Shown here: positions 7,950 to 16,572 of the stretch, piece by piece
How positions within the stretch are numbered: position 1 is the first letter of the stretch
Layout of the letters: the number at the start of each line of letters is the position of its first letter
Assembly: GCA_964445985.1 (NCBI GenBank)
Contig: CAYUMU010000042.1
Location: 1-55,062 of the forward strand
Length of the DNA: 55,062 bases
Direction: 5' to 3'
DNA from: CAYUMU01 sp964445985
Lineage (GTDB): Bacteria; Planctomycetota; Planctomycetia; Pirellulales; S012-138
The notes under the pieces: model-generated
Database searches by the model: none
The model's input: the letters and a program-made list of their open reading frames with translations, nothing else
What the model was told of the DNA's origin: nothing
Translations under genes and position numbers: made by a program

Positions 7950-8921
7950 TCAGCCGTTTTGGCCCCGATAGGCATAGCCCGACTGGGGCGGCGCCCAGGC
8001 GCCGCCCGCGGCAGGCGGCCCCACCGCCGTGGGTCCGCCCCCCGTATTGATCGCCGGAAAGCCCGGCGCGGCAACCACGCCCATCACCGGGGCGTCTCCC
8101 GGCCGTTCTTCCACAAACGCCTTGTGATACACGGCGCACAACAGCAAATCGTAACTGGGAATGAACATCAATCCCAGCCGCTGGCGAAGCGGTTCGCCCA
8201 AATGCCGGGCAATTTCTTCCCGCCGCGCCCAGCCAAACATCACCCGGCGTTGCACGTAGCTGCTGAGAGCCAGGCCCATCGAGCGGGGCACTTCCAACTG
8301 GGGAGGCAGGTCGGCCGCCAGCCGAATGGCTTCGGGCTCCATCACCCGCATCACGCCGTACATGCCTTCTTGCTCCTCGGCCACCACCATGGTGCCGCAC
8401 ACCAGGTCGCCCAATCGCTGGTAGCCCGAGTTCATCATCGTGGCGAACAGGGCCACCTGAAACGTAGGCAGGATGATCGGAAAATCGACGCCGACGGCCA
8501 GCGGAATCAAGAACGTGGCGGGCGGAAAGCCATCCACAATTCGCAGGATATTGCGGAGCACGGCTTGCGTGCCGTTGATCGGTTCGCCGTTGATGGTGAC
8601 CACCCGCAGCCGCAGCATGCGTTTGCCCGGCGTTTGCCCGTTCCACACGGTTTCGAAGAAGCCGCCGTAGAACACGTACAGCACAAAATACAGCACCAGG
8701 CTCCAGGCCACGCCAAACTGAAAGCCCAGGGCAAACACGCCGACCACGCACAAAATCAGGAACGAAATACTGCGAATCAGCAGATCGAGCAAATAGGCAG
8801 GCAGCCGCTGGAAGGGACCCGCCACGCGATGATCGAAGGCGATGTTCTCCGGCGTGATGATCGCGATTCGCGTGTCGAATTCGTTATGGCGTTCGGCCAT
8901 CGGGCCCCTGGTGCTTTCCAT
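7950..8921 (-). CDS. RDD family membrane protein
   Basis: 323 aa. The RDD domain spans about residues 15-180: FQRLPAYLLDLLIRSISFLI carries the Arg/Asp pair of helix 1, helix 2 follows, then the conserved WNGQTPGKRMLRLRVVTING turn, and a third helix pair. The C-terminal half is a soluble region with a Gly/Pro-rich tail. The start is taken at ATG 8921; an ATG seven codons later (8900, MAERHNEFDTRI) has AGGGG upstream and is equally credible. It is the first gene of the train running to position 65. RDD proteins are small membrane modules of mostly unknown function, some linked to ion transport. Confidence 0.9.
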   Translation of the reverse strand: MESTRGPMAERHNEFDTRIAIITPENIAFDHRVAGPFQRLPAYLLDLLIRSISFLILCVVGVFALGFQFGVAWSLVLYFVLYVFYGGFFETVWNGQTPGKRMLRLRVVTINGEPINGTQAVLRNILRIVDGFPPATFLIPLAVGVDFPIILPTFQVALFATMMNSGYQRLGDLVCGTMVVAEEQEGMYGVMRVMEPEAIRLAADLPPQLEVPRSMGLALSSYVQRRVMFGWARREEIARHLGEPLRQRLGLMFIPSYDLLLCAVYHKAFVEERPGDAPVMGVVAAPGFPAINTGGGPTAVGPPAAGGAWAPPQSGYAYRGQNG

Positions 8922-9458
8922 CCCCGCTTCCAGCGGCCGGGGGTGGTGGATGCGGCAATGCTAATGCTCAAGATGTATCGGCGCTTGCCCGCGAGGACGG
9001 CGCCTCGCCGCCCACGGCAGGTTCTCGATTATCCCTTGCCTGCCGCACCACCGCAACGGGGTGAAGGGGGGGCACCGCCGGCATGCTCCCCATTCTGGGC
9101 GCCACTGGCCATGCCCCAGTGCTCATGGGCCGTCAGCCCACCGCCTCGGCAAACATAACCGCTCAACCGTGGCAGGCCGATGAAATAGGGAAGCTCCTGC
9201 AAATGCCACGGGTTTGGGAGCGTGCTTGCCCTCATTTACGATGCACCTTCGCCCCCCGGTTGGAAGAGCAGATCAACGGTGGTGGTTAGCTTCCACGTCC
9301 ATTCACACTGGCAGGGAAGTGGCACCCGAAAAATAGTCTTTTGATAGTGGCACCCCACGCGAGCCGAGCCGCGGATTTCGCCGCGTCGTCTTGCTGTCAA
9401 AGTGGCCGGCGGCGTGGGTCGGCTTCCGGTTCGAGGGCAGCCAAAGGCGAGGCAAGCC
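8922..9458. other. Intergenic stretch without a gene
   Basis: 537 bp between the RDD gene start and the oxidoreductase stop. No frame here looks coding. It should contain the promoter of the RDD-to-position-65 train, but I could not pick a convincing -35/-10 pair. Two copies of a CACTGGC/GTGGCA-type imperfect repeat are visible (about 9101-9123, CCACTGGCCATGCCCCAGTG, and about 9306-9328, CACTGGCAGGGAAGTGGCAC). A related copy in reverse orientation is at about 29373-29403. Confidence 0.6.
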
Positions 9459-10451
9459 CTACGGTTTCAGCACGATTTTGCCGTTCAAGGTGTTGGCCTT
9501 GCCCAGGGTGTTTTCTTCTTGCAGCCGATGAGCCTGGGCCGCTTCGGCCAGTGGCAGCACGCGGTCGATGTGTGGACGCAGCTTGCCTTCGGCCAGCCAG
9601 CGGCCAATCTCGGCCCCGCAGGTTTGTTGCTCGTCGGCCGTGGCATTGAACATGGCAAAGCCGTGCAGGCTGCATCCCTTCACATAGAAGGGGCCCACCG
9701 GGAACGCCGGGCGAGCTTCGCGGCCGGCCATCAAGATCATGCGGCCGCGCGGGGCCAGGCTGCTCACCACCAGGTCAAAGTTAGGCTCGCGGGTGGTTTC
9801 CCACCACAGGTTCACGCCGCCGGGAGCGGCCTCGTTGATCTTCGCGGCCACGTCGTCTGCTTTGTAATTGATGGCCACGTCGGCCCCCAGCTTGCGGCAG
9901 CTTTCCAGCTTGGCGGGGCTGCCGGCCGTCACAATCGCGCGGGCTCCCACGGCCTTGGCCATTTGCAACACGGTGGAACCCACCCCGCCCGAGCCGCCGT
10001 TGATGAAGACGGTTTCGCCCGGCTTGAGTTTGCCGTCGCGAAACAAGCCCAAATGGGCCGTGATGCCCACCAGGGCAATCGCCGCCGCGTGTTCATCGGT
10101 CACGCCGTCGGGCGTGGCGTACAGCCAGTCTTCGTCCACGGCCGCGTACTCGGCGAACGTGCCTTGCCGGCCGAGCAGGCCCTGGTTGCTTCCCCACACC
10201 CGGTCGCCCGGCTTGAACCGTTTCGCCTCGGGGCCGACGGCTTCCACCACGCCCGCCAGATCGCAGCCCACAATAAACGGCATGGGCAACTGCATGGCAA
10301 TCGCGCCGCTTCGCAGATAGGTATCGATGGGGTTCACCGCCACGGCGGCCACCTTCACCAGCACCTGCTTGCCCTGGGGAGTAGGTTGGGGAAGGTCGCC
10401 ATATTGAATCTTCTCCGGCGGCCCAGTCTGTTTGATAAATGCAGCTTTCAT
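9459..10451 (-). CDS. Zinc-independent quinone oxidoreductase-like MDR protein
   Basis: 330 aa, the usual length for NADPH:quinone reductase/zeta-crystallin type medium-chain dehydrogenases. The N-terminal GroES-like fold (1-125) contains VNPIDTYLRSG and GCDLAGVVEAVGPEAKRFKPGDRVWG. The Rossmann nucleotide site is INGGSGGVGSTVLQMAKAVGA (about 148-168), with the AGSPAKLE loop after it. No catalytic zinc ligands are visible, as expected for this subgroup. It would reduce quinones or activated alkenes with NADPH in the cytoplasm; the substrate cannot be read from sequence. It lies 123 bp downstream of the OleC-like gene on the same strand and may share its transcript. Confidence 0.9.
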   Translation of the reverse strand: MKAAFIKQTGPPEKIQYGDLPQPTPQGKQVLVKVAAVAVNPIDTYLRSGAIAMQLPMPFIVGCDLAGVVEAVGPEAKRFKPGDRVWGSNQGLLGRQGTFAEYAAVDEDWLYATPDGVTDEHAAAIALVGITAHLGLFRDGKLKPGETVFINGGSGGVGSTVLQMAKAVGARAIVTAGSPAKLESCRKLGADVAINYKADDVAAKINEAAPGGVNLWWETTREPNFDLVVSSLAPRGRMILMAGREARPAFPVGPFYVKGCSLHGFAMFNATADEQQTCGAEIGRWLAEGKLRPHIDRVLPLAEAAQAHRLQEENTLGKANTLNGKIVLKP

Positions 10452-10574
10452 GGGGGGAAACCGGTGGAAACGAGGATCGGCAAGGGGAAGGAACGATCAA
10501 TCAGGAATCAGTCTAACATTCCCCCTGCCAAGCTCCAGATGGTTGCCGCAGCGCCTAGCAACTGGTTCGGCTTC

Positions 10575-12368
10575 CTACCCCTGCTTCAGCACCCCTTCGG
10601 CCCAAACGGCCAGTTTCTCGCGGAAGATTTTCGCGTTGTGCCGGATATCGACCGGGAATTTTTTGTGCGGCAAGAAGGTGTGGATATGGGACGTCAGCGG
10701 GTGCTGGCTGCCGATTTGCTTCAGCTCGTGCAGCAGGGTTTGCCAGCCCCAGCGGCCTTGGGCCTGCGCCGTGGCATGCGGTTCCACCACCAGCACGGGT
10801 TGCTGGGCGCCGCGCGGTCCCACGCCCACCAGCGCCGTGCGGGCCACCGCCGGGTGCGTGTTGAAGATGGCTTCGCAAGGGATGGTGAACAGCTCGCCCC
10901 GCGGCGTGCTCACGCGATGGGCCATGCGTCCGCAGAACCAGAACCGCTCGGCGCCGTCGAGATAACCCACATCGCCCATCCGGTGCCAAATGCGGTCGCC
11001 ATCAATGATTTTGCCGAGCTCGTTGGGGTTCGCTCGCTGGGCGTGAACATTCCCCGCGTTGGCCTGGTCAAAGTTCGCCGGCAACACGTACTGCCGCGTG
11101 ACGACGTCGCCGGTCACGATCAATTCGCCAATTTCGCCGGCCGGCAGCGGTTCAATGGATGCCATGGTTGGCAGCGGCCCATCAAAAATGCGGATCACCT
11201 TCCAGGCAATGCCGGGGAACCGCCGGCCCACGCAGACGCCGGCCCCTTGGGCCGTGGCCGCCGCCGTTTCATTCAGCACTTCGCTGGCTTCGATGGAGGC
11301 CACGGGCAACGCTTCGGTCGCTCCGTAGGGCGTGTGGATTTTCGCGGGGCAATTGCCGTCGCCGTTCGCGGGGGGAATGGCGTCGCGCACCAGCCGCAGC
11401 ACGTTGGCCGCCACCGGGGCGCCGGCCGAAAGCACCCGCCGCAGGCTGGGCATGGTTTGCCCTTGGGACTGGCACCATGTGCCAATATTCTTCCACACCG
11501 CGGGCGAGGCAAACGACTGCGTGGCCCCCAGGTCGCGAATCAAGCCCACAATGTGCTCGGGACTGGCTGCCGCCGGGCGCGAAAAGTCCATCTGGGGAAA
11601 AACGGTGGTCACACCCAAGGCCGCGTTGAAGAGTGCGAACAGTGGGAAGCAGGCCACGTCGATCTCGCCGGCAGCGATGCCGTAAGCGCCGCCGATCTCT
11701 TCCACCTGACGGGAAAATTGCCGGTGGCCGTAGAGCACGCCTTTGGGAGGGCCGGTGCTGCCCGTGGTGAAGATGATCGCCGCCGGATCGTCGGGCCGCA
11801 CGGCGGGGCATGTTTTGCCCGTTGCCGCCGCCGCGCGACCGCTGGCGCGGATCATGTCGAGCGTGGGTCCGCCCCAAAAGAGTCGCTTGCCTACGGTCAC
11901 GTTCTTGGTGGCCTGGGGGTAACGGCGGCGCAACACGGCGCGAATCGCCTGAACCAGCGGGATGCCGATGAAACCTTCCGGCTCGACATCGTCCAGGCAT
12001 TTCAACAGCCGTCGGCGGCCCATGCCGGGGTCGATGAGGATGGAAACAACGCCACTCTTGAGCAGGGCGAACACCAGCGAAATGAAATCGAAGCCGGGCC
12101 GCACCATCAGGGCCGCGCGTTGGCCCGGCTCAAAGCCGGCGGCTAGCAGGCCCAGCGCAATGTGGGTGCTATCCGTTGCCAACTCGGCGAACGAGTGCTG
12201 TTGATATTGCTGTTTTCCACCGCGAATGCCCCTGGGAACAATCACGGCTGCCCGCTGGGGCGCGGCTTTGGCCGCGCGATCCAGTCGATAGGCGACATTG
12301 CTGGCGGGAGTGGAAGGATCGGCATGAGGCGAATCCGCGTCGTCGGCAGTCGATGAATGAGACGTCAA
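10575..12368 (-). CDS. oleC: OleC-like AMP-dependent acyl-activating enzyme (beta-lactone synthetase family)
   Basis: 597 aa, ANL superfamily. The adenylation P-loop is IIFTTGSTGPPKGVLYGHRQF (quoted core TTGSTGPPKG). Later motifs are TPYGATEALPVASIE, the HRMGDVGYLDGAERFWFCGR core, and a C-terminal catalytic Lys region FPVDIRHNAKIFREKLAVWA. The segments MVRPGFDFISLVFALLKSGV, GVCVGRRFPGIAWKV and the C-terminus agree closely with OleC as I remember it, rather than with generic fatty acyl-CoA ligases. OleC converts beta-hydroxy acids to beta-lactones in long-chain olefin synthesis, after OleA and OleD and before OleB. None of those is in this window. The start is TTG at 12368, with GAGGAG 11 nt upstream; there is no in-frame ATG. 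Confidence 0.8.
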   Translation of the reverse strand: MTSHSSTADDADSPHADPSTPASNVAYRLDRAAKAAPQRAAVIVPRGIRGGKQQYQQHSFAELATDSTHIALGLLAAGFEPGQRAALMVRPGFDFISLVFALLKSGVVSILIDPGMGRRRLLKCLDDVEPEGFIGIPLVQAIRAVLRRRYPQATKNVTVGKRLFWGGPTLDMIRASGRAAAATGKTCPAVRPDDPAAIIFTTGSTGPPKGVLYGHRQFSRQVEEIGGAYGIAAGEIDVACFPLFALFNAALGVTTVFPQMDFSRPAAASPEHIVGLIRDLGATQSFASPAVWKNIGTWCQSQGQTMPSLRRVLSAGAPVAANVLRLVRDAIPPANGDGNCPAKIHTPYGATEALPVASIEASEVLNETAAATAQGAGVCVGRRFPGIAWKVIRIFDGPLPTMASIEPLPAGEIGELIVTGDVVTRQYVLPANFDQANAGNVHAQRANPNELGKIIDGDRIWHRMGDVGYLDGAERFWFCGRMAHRVSTPRGELFTIPCEAIFNTHPAVARTALVGVGPRGAQQPVLVVEPHATAQAQGRWGWQTLLHELKQIGSQHPLTSHIHTFLPHKKFPVDIRHNAKIFREKLAVWAEGVLKQG

Positions 12369-12409
12369 AACAGGCTAAGCTCCTCAAAATTCACGTGCCG
12401 CGCCTGTGG

Positions 12410-13036
12410 CTATCCGCGAAAGAAATCAATCCAGTGCACCTGCAGCCGCTCCTGATCTTTCAGCAAGTTGCCCGGCACCGTGATCTCAAACCAGCCACCT
12501 TCGGGCGGCAATTTCCCCTTCCCCACCTCGCGGAACTTGCCATCGAGCACCCGCACGGCAGGACGATCGGCGGCGTCGGCTGCCACCGGCTGTTCGTCTT
12601 CCCCTTTCGTTACGGTCACCGCATGCGGCGGCGAACTGGAGGCGAAGATGTTGAACCGCTGCTTGCCGGCCATCAGCGTCAGCGACTCCAAGCCCTTCAA
12701 GTTGAGCCGCAACACCAGCGGGCTCGGCCAACGATCCACGCGCTCGAACTCCACGCGGCCAATGCCCTCGGGGCTGAGAATGCGGCACTCCAGTTGCTCG
12801 CCTTTTTGCTTGCCCTGGTGAAAACTCACTTCGCCACCGCGAAGCCCATCCACTTTCACGGTGGCTTTCTGCTTGGCTGGCGAAGGCTCCGCAGCCAGCA
12901 AGCTTGGCCAACAAGCGGTGGCCATGAACAAGCAGAGCAAAACCAGGGTGCCATGCTTACGCCCGTGGCGTAAGCATGTCTTCAACTCAGCCGAGATAGT
13001 GGAATCCACGATTGTACCTCTCTTGCCCCCGTTCAT
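12410..13036 (-). CDS. Uncharacterised secreted beta-rich protein
   Basis: 208 aa from an ATG at 13036 that overlaps the upstream stop (ATGA). The N-terminus then runs MNGGKRGTIVDSTISAELKT, a basic LRHGRKHG patch, a hydrophobic core (TLVLLCLFMATACWPSLLAA) and a likely signal cleavage before EPSPAKQ. The mature part (about 150 aa) is rich in beta-forming stretches and ends WFEITVPGNLLKDQERLQVHWIDFF; I recognise no family. The basic patch is encoded by a palindromic repeat (12952-12978). An internal ATG at 12925 would leave a signal peptide with no charged start, so the longer form is preferred. It lies downstream of and is probably coupled to the coiled-coil lipoprotein gene. Confidence 0.65.
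   Translation of the reverse strand: MNGGKRGTIVDSTISAELKTCLRHGRKHGTLVLLCLFMATACWPSLLAAEPSPAKQKATVKVDGLRGGEVSFHQGKQKGEQLECRILSPEGIGRVEFERVDRWPSPLVLRLNLKGLESLTLMAGKQRFNIFASSSPPHAVTVTKGEDEQPVAADAADRPAVRVLDGKFREVGKGKLPPEGGWFEITVPGNLLKDQERLQVHWIDFFRG
12952..12978. repeat. Perfect 12-bp stem palindrome CATGCTTACGCC/GGCGTAAGCATG
   Basis: Arms at 12952-12963 and 12967-12978 with a 3-nt loop. Flanked by CCAGGGTGC, which I associate with a common planctomycete intergenic repeat. A shorter relative is at 49608-49627 (CTTACGCC TCG GGCGTAAG). This copy lies inside the apparent start region of the secreted protein gene. Confidence 0.85.
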
Positions 13037-13509
13037 TCTTTCGGAGCCGAGCGAAACTCTTCCGAGGCCTTTTGGAACGAGCTCTTCAGTTCGACCCACG
13101 ATTTATCAAATCCCGATTTAAGCTCGGTCCAGGCCTTGCCGCTGGCATTGCGAAGTTCTTCCAGCTTGACCTCCACCTTGGCTCGTTCGGCCGACAGGTC
13201 GTTGATCTTCTCTTCCATGCGCACCTTGGCTTCGCCCGACATTTCCGCGGCCTTGGCCTTCATGCGTTCGATCTCGACATCCATTTCGGCCAGCTTGGTT
13301 TTCACCTGCTCGCGCAGTTCGGCCGATTGCTGCTCGGTGTAGCGGAGCGCGGCGTCGCCCGCCTCGCCCAGCTCGCGTTTGACGTCGTCGCCCGTCACCG
13401 GCGGCTTGGGGTTCGGGGTGTCTCCGCCGGGCTTCTCGCCGCAACCCGCCAGCAGGCAGCAGGCGGTCAACAGACTTGCGCAAGCTGTCCAATGGGTCAT
13501 GCTTTTCAT
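13033..13509 (-). CDS. Coiled-coil lipoprotein, function unknown
   Basis: 158 aa. The signal peptide has lipobox LLAGC (Cys at about residue 23), then a Pro-rich spacer GEKPGGDTPNPKPPVTG. From about residue 40 to 150 it is one continuous charged amphipathic helix, rich in Glu/Lys/Ala/Met with heptad spacing (AEMDVEIERMKAKAAEMSGE). It resembles Lpp- or apolipoprotein-like stalks in composition, but no named domain is visible. It is probably an envelope lipoprotein that oligomerises through the coil. Its TGA overlaps the ATG of the downstream secreted protein gene, which suggests they act together. Confidence 0.8.
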   Translation of the reverse strand: MKSMTHWTACASLLTACCLLAGCGEKPGGDTPNPKPPVTGDDVKRELGEAGDAALRYTEQQSAELREQVKTKLAEMDVEIERMKAKAAEMSGEAKVRMEEKINDLSAERAKVEVKLEELRNASGKAWTELKSGFDKSWVELKSSFQKASEEFRSAPKE

Positions 13510-13604
13510 CCGTGCATCTCCTGGTATTCGGCTATTTGCCCGTCACGGTTTGACCACCCGGTCCAACCTGCGAGCCCTGCCGAAGGAAGTTTCGTTCGAA
13601 TGGG

Positions 13605-14606
13605 TTATGGCTGGGGGTTCGGTAACGTATGCCGCTGAAAGAACTCCCAGATTACGTCGTTCACATCTATTTCCTCGGTAGACACGCCCAGGAATGCCAG
13701 CGGCACCTTGTGGCCGGGCCACACGTGTCCGCCGCCCGCGATGCGGTACAGCACGATCTCGCCATCGTTGAGCTTGCCGTTCTTGTTTTGGCGCGGTGGG
13801 TAGGTCCAGCGGGCGACCTCCGTGCCGTCGTCGTGTTTGTCGGGCAGCGGCTCAATCACCGGCTCCTTGTCGCAGCCGTTCAAATCGCACCAGATCTCGA
13901 TCGACTCGTCCACCGACTTGAAGTTGACGAACGACAAGATCTTTTTGGCCCGCTCGTCCACGCCGCCGTAAGGCACAATCCAGTCGGCCAGCCCATGCAC
14001 GTGCAGAATGGGAACCGGCCGCACCGGCTGGCATTGGTCGCGGTTCAAGCAGAGCGTGCCGCCGACCGGAGCGATGGCCGCGATGCGATCCGAGAGCTCG
14101 GCCGCCAGGCGGTAACACATCATGCCGCCGTTGGACAGGCCCGTGGCATAAATGCGGCGGCGGTCGACGGTGTACCGCTGCTCTAAATCGTCGAGCAGGG
14201 CGCGGAAGTAGGCGACGTCGTCGGCCAGGTGTTGCTGCACCTCGGGCGGAAAGTTGCCGGTGTTGAAGGCCAGCATGGCATTGGCGATGCCGGTTCCGTT
14301 GGGGTAGACCGCGAGGAACCCGGCTTCGTCGGCCTTGTGGCTCATGCCGGTAAACGCGGCCATGATATCGGCGTTGATCGCCGCCCCATGCAGGACCAGC
14401 ACCACCGGGATGGGCTGGCCCTGGCGGTACGAGGCCGGCACATGCACCTTGTAATTGCGGTTGAGCGTGCCCACGCGGACATCGAACTTTTCCGCGGCGG
14501 CCAGAGAACTCGTTGCGGTTGCTAGTGAAATGACTAGCAGCGCGCCGGCGCGGCACAACCAAGGCGCCGACATAACTCGCCTGGGCATCCCTCGCGCGAT
14601 GAGCAT
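13605..14606 (-). CDS. Secreted CE1/PHB-depolymerase-like esterase (alpha/beta hydrolase)
   Basis: 333 aa from the ATG at 14606, chosen because AGGAGG sits 6 nt upstream; the frame stays open to 14720 but that part is unsupported. The signal peptide is about 1-38 (ends SSLAAAEKF). The alpha/beta-hydrolase fold shows the oxyanion strand VVLVLHGAAIN, nucleophile Ser in YATGLSNGGMMCYRLA, an acid candidate Asp in HVHGLADWIVPYGG, and catalytic His in IAGGGHVWPGH. This pattern matches the LpqC/poly(3-hydroxybutyrate) depolymerase and feruloyl-esterase group. Paired cysteines (CLNRDQC, CDLNGC) suit an exported enzyme. Likely substrates are esterified polymers or oligomers; the real substrate is unknown. 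Confidence 0.88.
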   Translation of the reverse strand: MLIARGMPRRVMSAPWLCRAGALLVISLATATSSLAAAEKFDVRVGTLNRNYKVHVPASYRQGQPIPVVLVLHGAAINADIMAAFTGMSHKADEAGFLAVYPNGTGIANAMLAFNTGNFPPEVQQHLADDVAYFRALLDDLEQRYTVDRRRIYATGLSNGGMMCYRLAAELSDRIAAIAPVGGTLCLNRDQCQPVRPVPILHVHGLADWIVPYGGVDERAKKILSFVNFKSVDESIEIWCDLNGCDKEPVIEPLPDKHDDGTEVARWTYPPRQNKNGKLNDGEIVLYRIAGGGHVWPGHKVPLAFLGVSTEEIDVNDVIWEFFQRHTLPNPQP

Positions 14607-14721
14607 GAACGGCCTCCTGGAAGTTGCGTGTTTCCCCAGCCAGCGGCGCTCGGCTTCCTGGGCAAATGAAATCGGCAGATGCAGTGCCGCGGGGGCAGAA
14701 GTGCCTGCATCGAACTTCATT

Positions 14722-15882
14722 CTACCGAGCGGGGCCTTGTTCTAACACCTGCACGGCGCCGCCCATTCCGTGGGGATCGAGCAGATAGGCCAGGCGAGGG
14801 TCGCGCCGCGCTCGCCGCGGGGCCGACGGAACATGCGCGGCAATGAACTCGGCTTGTGATTGCAGGGCGATGGTTCGCAGGCCGTGCTGCTCGCCCCAGT
14901 GTTCCAGGTCGGAAAAGTTCACGTCGCAGGTCAGGTCTTGGCCGCCGAAGCGTTCGAAGCATTCCGGTCCTTCGATTCGCTGCTGATAGAAATAACCCCG
15001 CAGCGTGCCCCGGGGGCGGCGATGGTAAAGACCCGGCAAGGTGTCGCCGTAATCGATGGTCAGCAGCCGGCCGCGAGTGAGCAAGCTGGCCCAACCTTCC
15101 AGCCAGGCCGCATAGGCCAGGTGAACTTCCACCTGCTGCCCCGATTGCGAGCGCAGCGGAGAATCCCACACGCTGGGAGCGTATTGTCGCACGCGGTCGA
15201 TCACCTCGGTTCGGCAGTCGGCCGTCACTTCACGCAGCGTTTCGCCGTGCGGCTCCAAGCAGACTTCTTGCCAGCGGTCGCCCGTGGCGCGCAGGATCAC
15301 GGCCGCGAAGGCATCGACCAGTTCGTTGGAGAAGATGAGCGCCGCGCCGTTCGCCGCCGACGGGCTATCACCCGCGGCCGAGCCCAAAGCTTCGGCCACG
15401 TCGGTATGCCAATGCCAGGCAATCGCGGGACCGAACCTGGCGCGGAGTCGCGCGGGCCAGGAACCGGCGCTGCGAAAGCTGGCCAGCGTTTGTTGCTGCT
15501 GGGCCGTGAGGCGCGGCGAGGTTTCGACCAGGTGGTAGTGCAGCCCTCGGCGTTGCCGCCAGGTTAAGTGGCGGCAGATTTCCAGCGCCAGCTTGCCCGT
15601 GCCGGACCCCACTTCGATCAAATGCCAGCGGCCGTGCCGCGTGACTTCGGCCGCGTGCTTGCCAGCCCACTGGGCAAGGGCCTGAGCCAACGCCCCGTGG
15701 AATTGCGGGGCGGTGGTGAAGTCGCCCGAACCGGCGCGGGAAGACGCCGGAGCAGATGAGCCAATTCTTGCCGTTTGGGCGTAATAGCCGTGCCGCGGGT
15801 CGTGCAAAGCCGCTTGCATGAACACTTCCGCCGGCAACCTTCCTTGGTGTTCGGCGATCAGGCGTGTTAGCAGCGGATGCAC
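14722..15882 (-). CDS. MidA/NDUFAF7-type SAM-dependent methyltransferase
   Basis: 386 aa, the usual length of the family (COG1565). Family features: the N-terminal MQAALHDPRHGYYAQTARIG, GDFTTAPQFHGALAQALAQW, the SAM-binding motif I HLIEVGSGTGKLALEI, ETSPRLTAQQ after it, and FSNELVDAFA. Mitochondrial NDUFAF7 dimethylates an arginine of the complex I subunit NDUFS2; bacterial homologues are uncharacterised in most species, so a role in respiratory complex maturation is only an analogy. The start is a GTG at 15882 with no strong ribosome site. It lies 115 bp upstream of the esterase start, on the same strand. Confidence 0.9.
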   Translation of the reverse strand: MHPLLTRLIAEHQGRLPAEVFMQAALHDPRHGYYAQTARIGSSAPASSRAGSGDFTTAPQFHGALAQALAQWAGKHAAEVTRHGRWHLIEVGSGTGKLALEICRHLTWRQRRGLHYHLVETSPRLTAQQQQTLASFRSAGSWPARLRARFGPAIAWHWHTDVAEALGSAAGDSPSAANGAALIFSNELVDAFAAVILRATGDRWQEVCLEPHGETLREVTADCRTEVIDRVRQYAPSVWDSPLRSQSGQQVEVHLAYAAWLEGWASLLTRGRLLTIDYGDTLPGLYHRRPRGTLRGYFYQQRIEGPECFERFGGQDLTCDVNFSDLEHWGEQHGLRTIALQSQAEFIAAHVPSAPRRARRDPRLAYLLDPHGMGGAVQVLEQGPAR

Positions 15883-15985
15883 GTCAGCAGTCGTTTCCCG
15901 TCAATTCTTAACGCGGGTAAACCGCAAACGGTCGTCGAGGCAGTCAAGTTCTTTGCAGCTTACAGAGATGTTAACGAGCAAGAAC

Positions 15986-16279
15986 TTAACGGCCGAACGG
16001 ATTCGCTTCGAAGAAGCGCTCGCGGCGATGCGAGGTTTCAAAATCGACCACGGTGGCCACCGACATCACGGCCAACGTGGTGCCGCAGGTCAAACACCAG
16101 GCGATTCCCCAGGTGAAAGCCAGCGGCGTGAGCACGCCCACCATCAGCAGGCAGAGCAAGAAGAACCAATGCCCTAGCGTTTGCCAGCGGGTGCCCTGGC
16201 AGGCTCGAACAATCAGACTGCTGGCAAGGCCCAGCCCATTGAGTGCGGCCAGGGTGGCCACGAAAATGGTAAACGTCAT
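15986..16279 (-). CDS. Small membrane protein with three hydrophobic segments
   Basis: 97 aa from the ATG at 16279, which has GGGAG 7 nt upstream. Upstream in-frame Mets (16300, 16423) are less well placed. Hydrophobic segments lie at about 3-25 (FTIFVATLAALNGLGLASSLIV), 38-58 (WFFLLCLLMVGVLTPLAF) and 60-82 (WCLTCGTTLAVMSVATVVDF). A short charged tail (HRRERFFEANPFGR) follows. No family recognised. It lies between the aminotransferase gene and the MidA gene on the same strand, and function cannot be inferred from that. Confidence 0.7.
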   Translation of the reverse strand: MTFTIFVATLAALNGLGLASSLIVRACQGTRWQTLGHWFFLLCLLMVGVLTPLAFTWGIAWCLTCGTTLAVMSVATVVDFETSHRRERFFEANPFGR

Positions 16280-16572
16280 GAGCAGACTCCCGGATTCCAT
16301 TCCTGGAAGAACTGGTGGGCCGCCGCGGTAGCGACCTGGGTCGACCAAAACTTTAGCAAAACTTGCACCAGCCACAACGGAGGCGGCCAGCCTGGTCCGC
16401 GCCAGCGGGCGTTTCCGCCGCAAAATGCCCAGCTAGCAGCCGCAAATATTTTTTCTCAAGTGCCGGCCGCGAGCTGCCGAGGTCGGCCATCTGTTCCCGC
16501 TTCTTCAATCGGGTTTGCATTTTTTGCAGAGGGCGGCTGCCAGCAATGCGTTGCAGCCAGATAGCGAGGCCC

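Noticed and set aside
9402..12146. Long plus-strand open frame (914 codons) opposite the oxidoreductase and OleC-like genes
   Set aside because: Antisense shadow of two well-identified genes in GC-rich DNA; its protein has His/Gly/Arg-rich shadow composition and no domain.
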